From positions 1-64,000 of the forward strand of contig CAUVWQ010000025.1 in NCBI GenBank assembly GCA_963555705.1: 64,000 nucleotides of DNA, read 5' to 3'. Source of the stretch: Ligustrum vulgare. Lineage: Eukaryota > Streptophyta > Magnoliopsida > Lamiales > Oleaceae. A model generated the notes under the pieces. The model made no database searches, was not told the DNA's origin, and was given only the letters and a program-made list of their open reading frames with translations. Both the position numbers and the translations under genes were made by a program. Positions 60,940 to 64,000 of this stretch are shown piece after piece. Every line of letters starts with the position of its first letter. The first letter of the stretch is position 1.

Positions 60940-63900
60940 CTAGAAAAAATGTCTAAGCTGCTTATTTTCTAGAAAAGTAAGTTGACATGCACTTGTAATA
61001 ATAAGCCTATGTTTGGTGACTGCGAGGTTAGTGCAATTGTGCAACCCTGTTTGCAATTGAATTTAATTTCATAATGACTTGAGAATGTGATTCGGAGAAT
61101 GTGATTTGGTATCATTTACTACACTGAAACACTGCGCACTACCATTATAGTTTTCTCCATATATTGTCCACCAGAGTAGTGCCATTACTGTTTGAAAGTT
61201 AGGATAATTCAACTGCCATTATAGTTTTCTCCACATTTTGTCCACCAGAGTACTACCATTATAGTTCGAAAGTTAGGATAATTCAACTTTGAGGAAAAAT
61301 ATCTCTAATATATAATTTTCAAATTTACTCATTCTTATACCCAACTTTGCTAGAAAAAATGTCTAAGCTGCTTATTTTCTAGAAAAGTAAGTTGACATGC
61401 ACTTGTAATAATAAGCCTATGTTTGGTGACTGCGAGGTTAGTGCAATTTTGCAACCCTGTTTGCAATTGAATTTAATTTCATAATGATTTGAGAATGTGA
61501 TTCGGAGAATGTTCATTTGAGAATGTGATTTGGTATCATTTACTACACTGAAACACTGCGCACTGCCATTATAGTTTTCTCCATATATTGTCCACCAGAG
61601 TAGTGCCATTACTGTTTGAAAGTTAGGATAATTCAACTGCCATTATAGTTTTCTCCACATTTTGTCCACCAGAGTACTACCATTATAGTTCGAAAGTTAG
61701 GATAATTCAACTTTGAGGAAAAATATCTCTAATATATAATTTTCAAATTTACTCATTCTTATACCCAACTTTGCTAGAAAAAATGTCTAAGCTGCTTATT
61801 TTCTAGAAAAGTAAGTTGACATGCACTTGTAATAATAAGCCTATGTTTGGTGACTGCGAGGTTAGTGCAATTGTGCAACCCTGTTTGCAATTGAATTTAA
61901 TTTCATAATGATTTGAGAATGTGATTCGGAGAATGTTCATTTGAGAATGTGATTTGGTATCATTTACTACACTGAAACACTGCGCACTGCCATTATAGTT
62001 TTCTCCAGATTTTGTCCACCAGAGTAGTGCCATTACCGTTTGAAAGTTAGGATAATTCAACTGCCATTAGAGTTTTCTCCATATTTTGTCCACCAGAGTA
62101 CTGCCATTGTAGTTCGAAAGTTAGGATAATTCAACTTTGAGGAAAAATTTCTCAAATCTATAATTTTCAAATTTACTCATTCTTATACCCAACTTTGCTA
62201 GAAAAAATGTCTAAGCTGCTTATTTTCTAGAAAAGTAAGTTGACATGCACTTGTAATAATAAGCCTATGTTTGGTGACTGCGAGGTTAGTGCAATTGTGC
62301 AACCCTGTTTGCAATTGAATTTAATTTCATAATGATTTGAGAATGTGATTCGGAGAATGTTCATTTAAGAATGTGATTTGGTATCATTTACTACACTGAA
62401 ACACTGCGCACTGCCATTATAGTTTTCTCCATATATTGTCCACCAGAGTAGTGCCATTACTGTTTGAAAGTTAGGATAATTCAACTGCCATTATAGTTTT
62501 CTCCACATTTTCTCCACCAGAGTACTACCATTATAGTTCGAAAGTTAGGATAATTCAACTTTGAGGAAAAATATCTCTAATATATAATTTTCAAATTTAC
62601 TCATTCTTATACCCAACTTTGCTAGAAAAAATGTCTAAGCTGCTTATTTTCTAGAAAAGTAAGTTGACATGCACTTGTAATAATAAGCCTATGTTTGGTG
62701 ACTGCGAGGTTAGTGCAATTGTGCAACCCTGTTTGCAATTGAATTTAATTTCATAATGACTTGAGAATGTGATTCGGAGAATGTGATTTGGTATCATTTA
62801 CTACACTGAAACACTGCGCACTACCATTATAGTTTTCTCCATATATTGTCCACCAGAGTAGTGCCATTACTGTTTGAAAGTTAGGATAATTCAACTGCCA
62901 TTATAGTTTTCTCCACATTTTGTCCACCAGAGTACTACCATTATAGTTCGAAAGTTAGGATAATTCAACTTTGAGGAAAAATATCTCTAATATATAATTT
63001 TCAAATTTACTCATTCTTATACCCAACTTTGCTAGAAAAAATGTCTAAGCTGCTTATTTTCTAGAAAAGTAAGTTGACATGCACTTGTAATAATAAGCCT
63101 ATGTTTGGTGACTGCGAGGTTAGTGCAATTTTGCAACCCTGTTTGCAATTGAATTTAATTTCATAATGATTTGAGAATGTGATTCGGAGAATGTTCATTT
63201 GAGAATGTGATTTGGTATCATTTACTACACTGAAACACTGCGCACTGCCATTATAGTTTTCTCCATATATTGTCCACCAGAGTAGTGCCATTACTGTTTG
63301 AAAGTTAGGATAATTCAACTGCCATTATAGTTTTCTCCACATTTTGTCCACCAGAGTACTACCATTATAGTTCGAAAGTTAGGATAATTCAACTTTGAGG
63401 AAAAATATCTCTAATATATAATTTTCAAATTTACTCATTCTTATACCCAACTTTGCTAGAAAAAATGTCTAAGCTGCTTATTTTCTAGAAAAGTAAGTTG
63501 ACATGCACTTGTAATAATAAGCCTATGTTTGGTGACTGCGAGGTTAGTGCAATTGTGCAACCCTGTTTGCAATTGAATTTAATTTCATAATGATTTGAGA
63601 ATGTGATTCGGAGAATGTTCATTTGAGAATGTGATTTGGTATCATTTACTACACTGAAACACTGCGCACTGCCATTATAGTTTTCTCCAGATTTTGTCCA
63701 CCAGAGTAGTGCCATTACCGTTTGAAAGTTAGGATAATTCAACTGCCATTAGAGTTTTCTCCATATTTTGTCCACCAGAGTACTGCCATTGTAGTTCGAA
63801 AGTTAGGATAATTCAACTTTGAGGAAAAATTTCTCAAATCTATAATTTTCAAATTTACTCATTCTTATACCCAACTTTGCTAGAAAAAATGTCTAAGCTG

Positions 63901-64000
63901 CTTATTTTCTAGAAAAGTAAGTTGACATGCACTTGTAATAATAAGCCTATGTTTGGTGACTGCGAGGTTAGTGCAATTGTGCAACCCTGTTTGCAATTGA
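60940..64000. repeat. 1682-bp tetrameric higher-order repeat, about 1.8 copies, open at window end
   Basis: The unit is 410 + 424 + 424 + 424. Private variants repeat exactly 1682 bp apart: CTCCATATATTGTCC (61159 and 62841), GTGCAATTTTGCAACCC (near 61441 and 63123) and CTCCAGATTTTGTCC (near 62004 and 63686). The second copy runs off the right edge. The left boundary is approximate because monomers are nearly identical there. Confidence 0.85.

Larger units (their letters stand above)
43416..64000. repeat. Satellite DNA array, right segment (about 49 monomers)
   Basis: Same satellite, orientation and subfamily II as before the solo LTR, running to the window end. Anchor GGTTAG positions at 43516, 43926, 44350 and 44774 give periods 410, 424 and 424. 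Monomers here are more uniform than in the left segment. Single-base and small-indel variants remain, for example TTCTCCACC for TTGTCCACC near 44990 and beyond. There is no gene or other element. Confidence 0.97.

Noticed and set aside
9486..63742. Repeated minus-strand open frames of 60-103 residues as a tandem gene family
   Set aside because: They are a by-product of near-identical satellite monomers. The monomer length (424, 410, 350) is not a multiple of three, the frames lack any recognisable domain, and the C-terminal half is read in different frames in the two subfamilies.
8969..64000. CRISPR array or prokaryotic repeat system
   Set aside because: Repeats are 350-424 bp head-to-tail without unique spacers, and the flanks are plant LTR retrotransposons.
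8969..64000. Ribosomal DNA or intergenic-spacer repeats
   Set aside because: No rRNA gene sequence or GC-rich spacer is present; the array is uniformly AT-rich with one monomer family.
8969..64000. CENP-B-box-like or telomeric motifs that would fix the chromosomal location
   Set aside because: I found no convincing CENP-B-box match and no TTTAGGG runs, so location cannot be assigned.

Overview
This window is repetitive plant nuclear DNA. I find no intact protein-coding gene, rRNA or tRNA in it. The plant assignment rests on the wreck of a Ty3/gypsy (chromovirus/Tekay-like) retrotransposon at the left end. That wreck has a degenerate pol tail ending in the motif KFNFEDEI, then a polypurine tract, then a multi-kilobase LTR. 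The rest is a very long, AT-rich tandem satellite. I cannot name the species.

Layout. (1) 1-1724: 3' end of a decayed Ty3/gypsy internal region and its polypurine tract. (2) 1725-8968: the 3' LTR of that element, about 3.8 kb. It is split at 2786/6242 by a second LTR of the same family lying in the opposite orientation (2787-6241, about 3.46 kb), so the whole block is a large imperfect palindrome. The LTRs carry short tandem repeats, a sense TATA candidate and an antisense promoter/first-exon-like module seen in both copies. (3) 8969-41297: satellite array. (4) 41298-43415: a 2118-bp solo LTR of a related family, TG...CA, flanked by a perfect 5-bp target duplication (TATAC) and containing two internal tandem arrays. 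(5) 43416-64000: the same satellite, continuing past the window end.

The satellite is roughly 125-130 monomers (estimated from array length and period). Monomer length is set by two nested copy-number changes. A 74-bp block is present once (350-bp monomer) or twice (424-bp monomer). A 14-bp minisatellite is present three times (424), twice (410) or once (396). Monomers are arranged in several local higher-order repeats: 777 bp on the left, 1621 bp and 2806 bp in the middle, 834 bp (410+424) with 1258-bp trimers on the right, and 1682 bp at the far right. Two sequence subfamilies (I and II) alternate in the left 10 kb. The rest is subfamily II and becomes more uniform to the right.

Each monomer carries a short minus-strand open frame (60-103 residues). 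These are best read as chance frames: the C-terminal half is read in different frames in subfamilies I and II. I see no novel gene system. The most informative content is the satellite's nested architecture and the record of unequal exchange it preserves, together with the LTR palindrome at the array edge.
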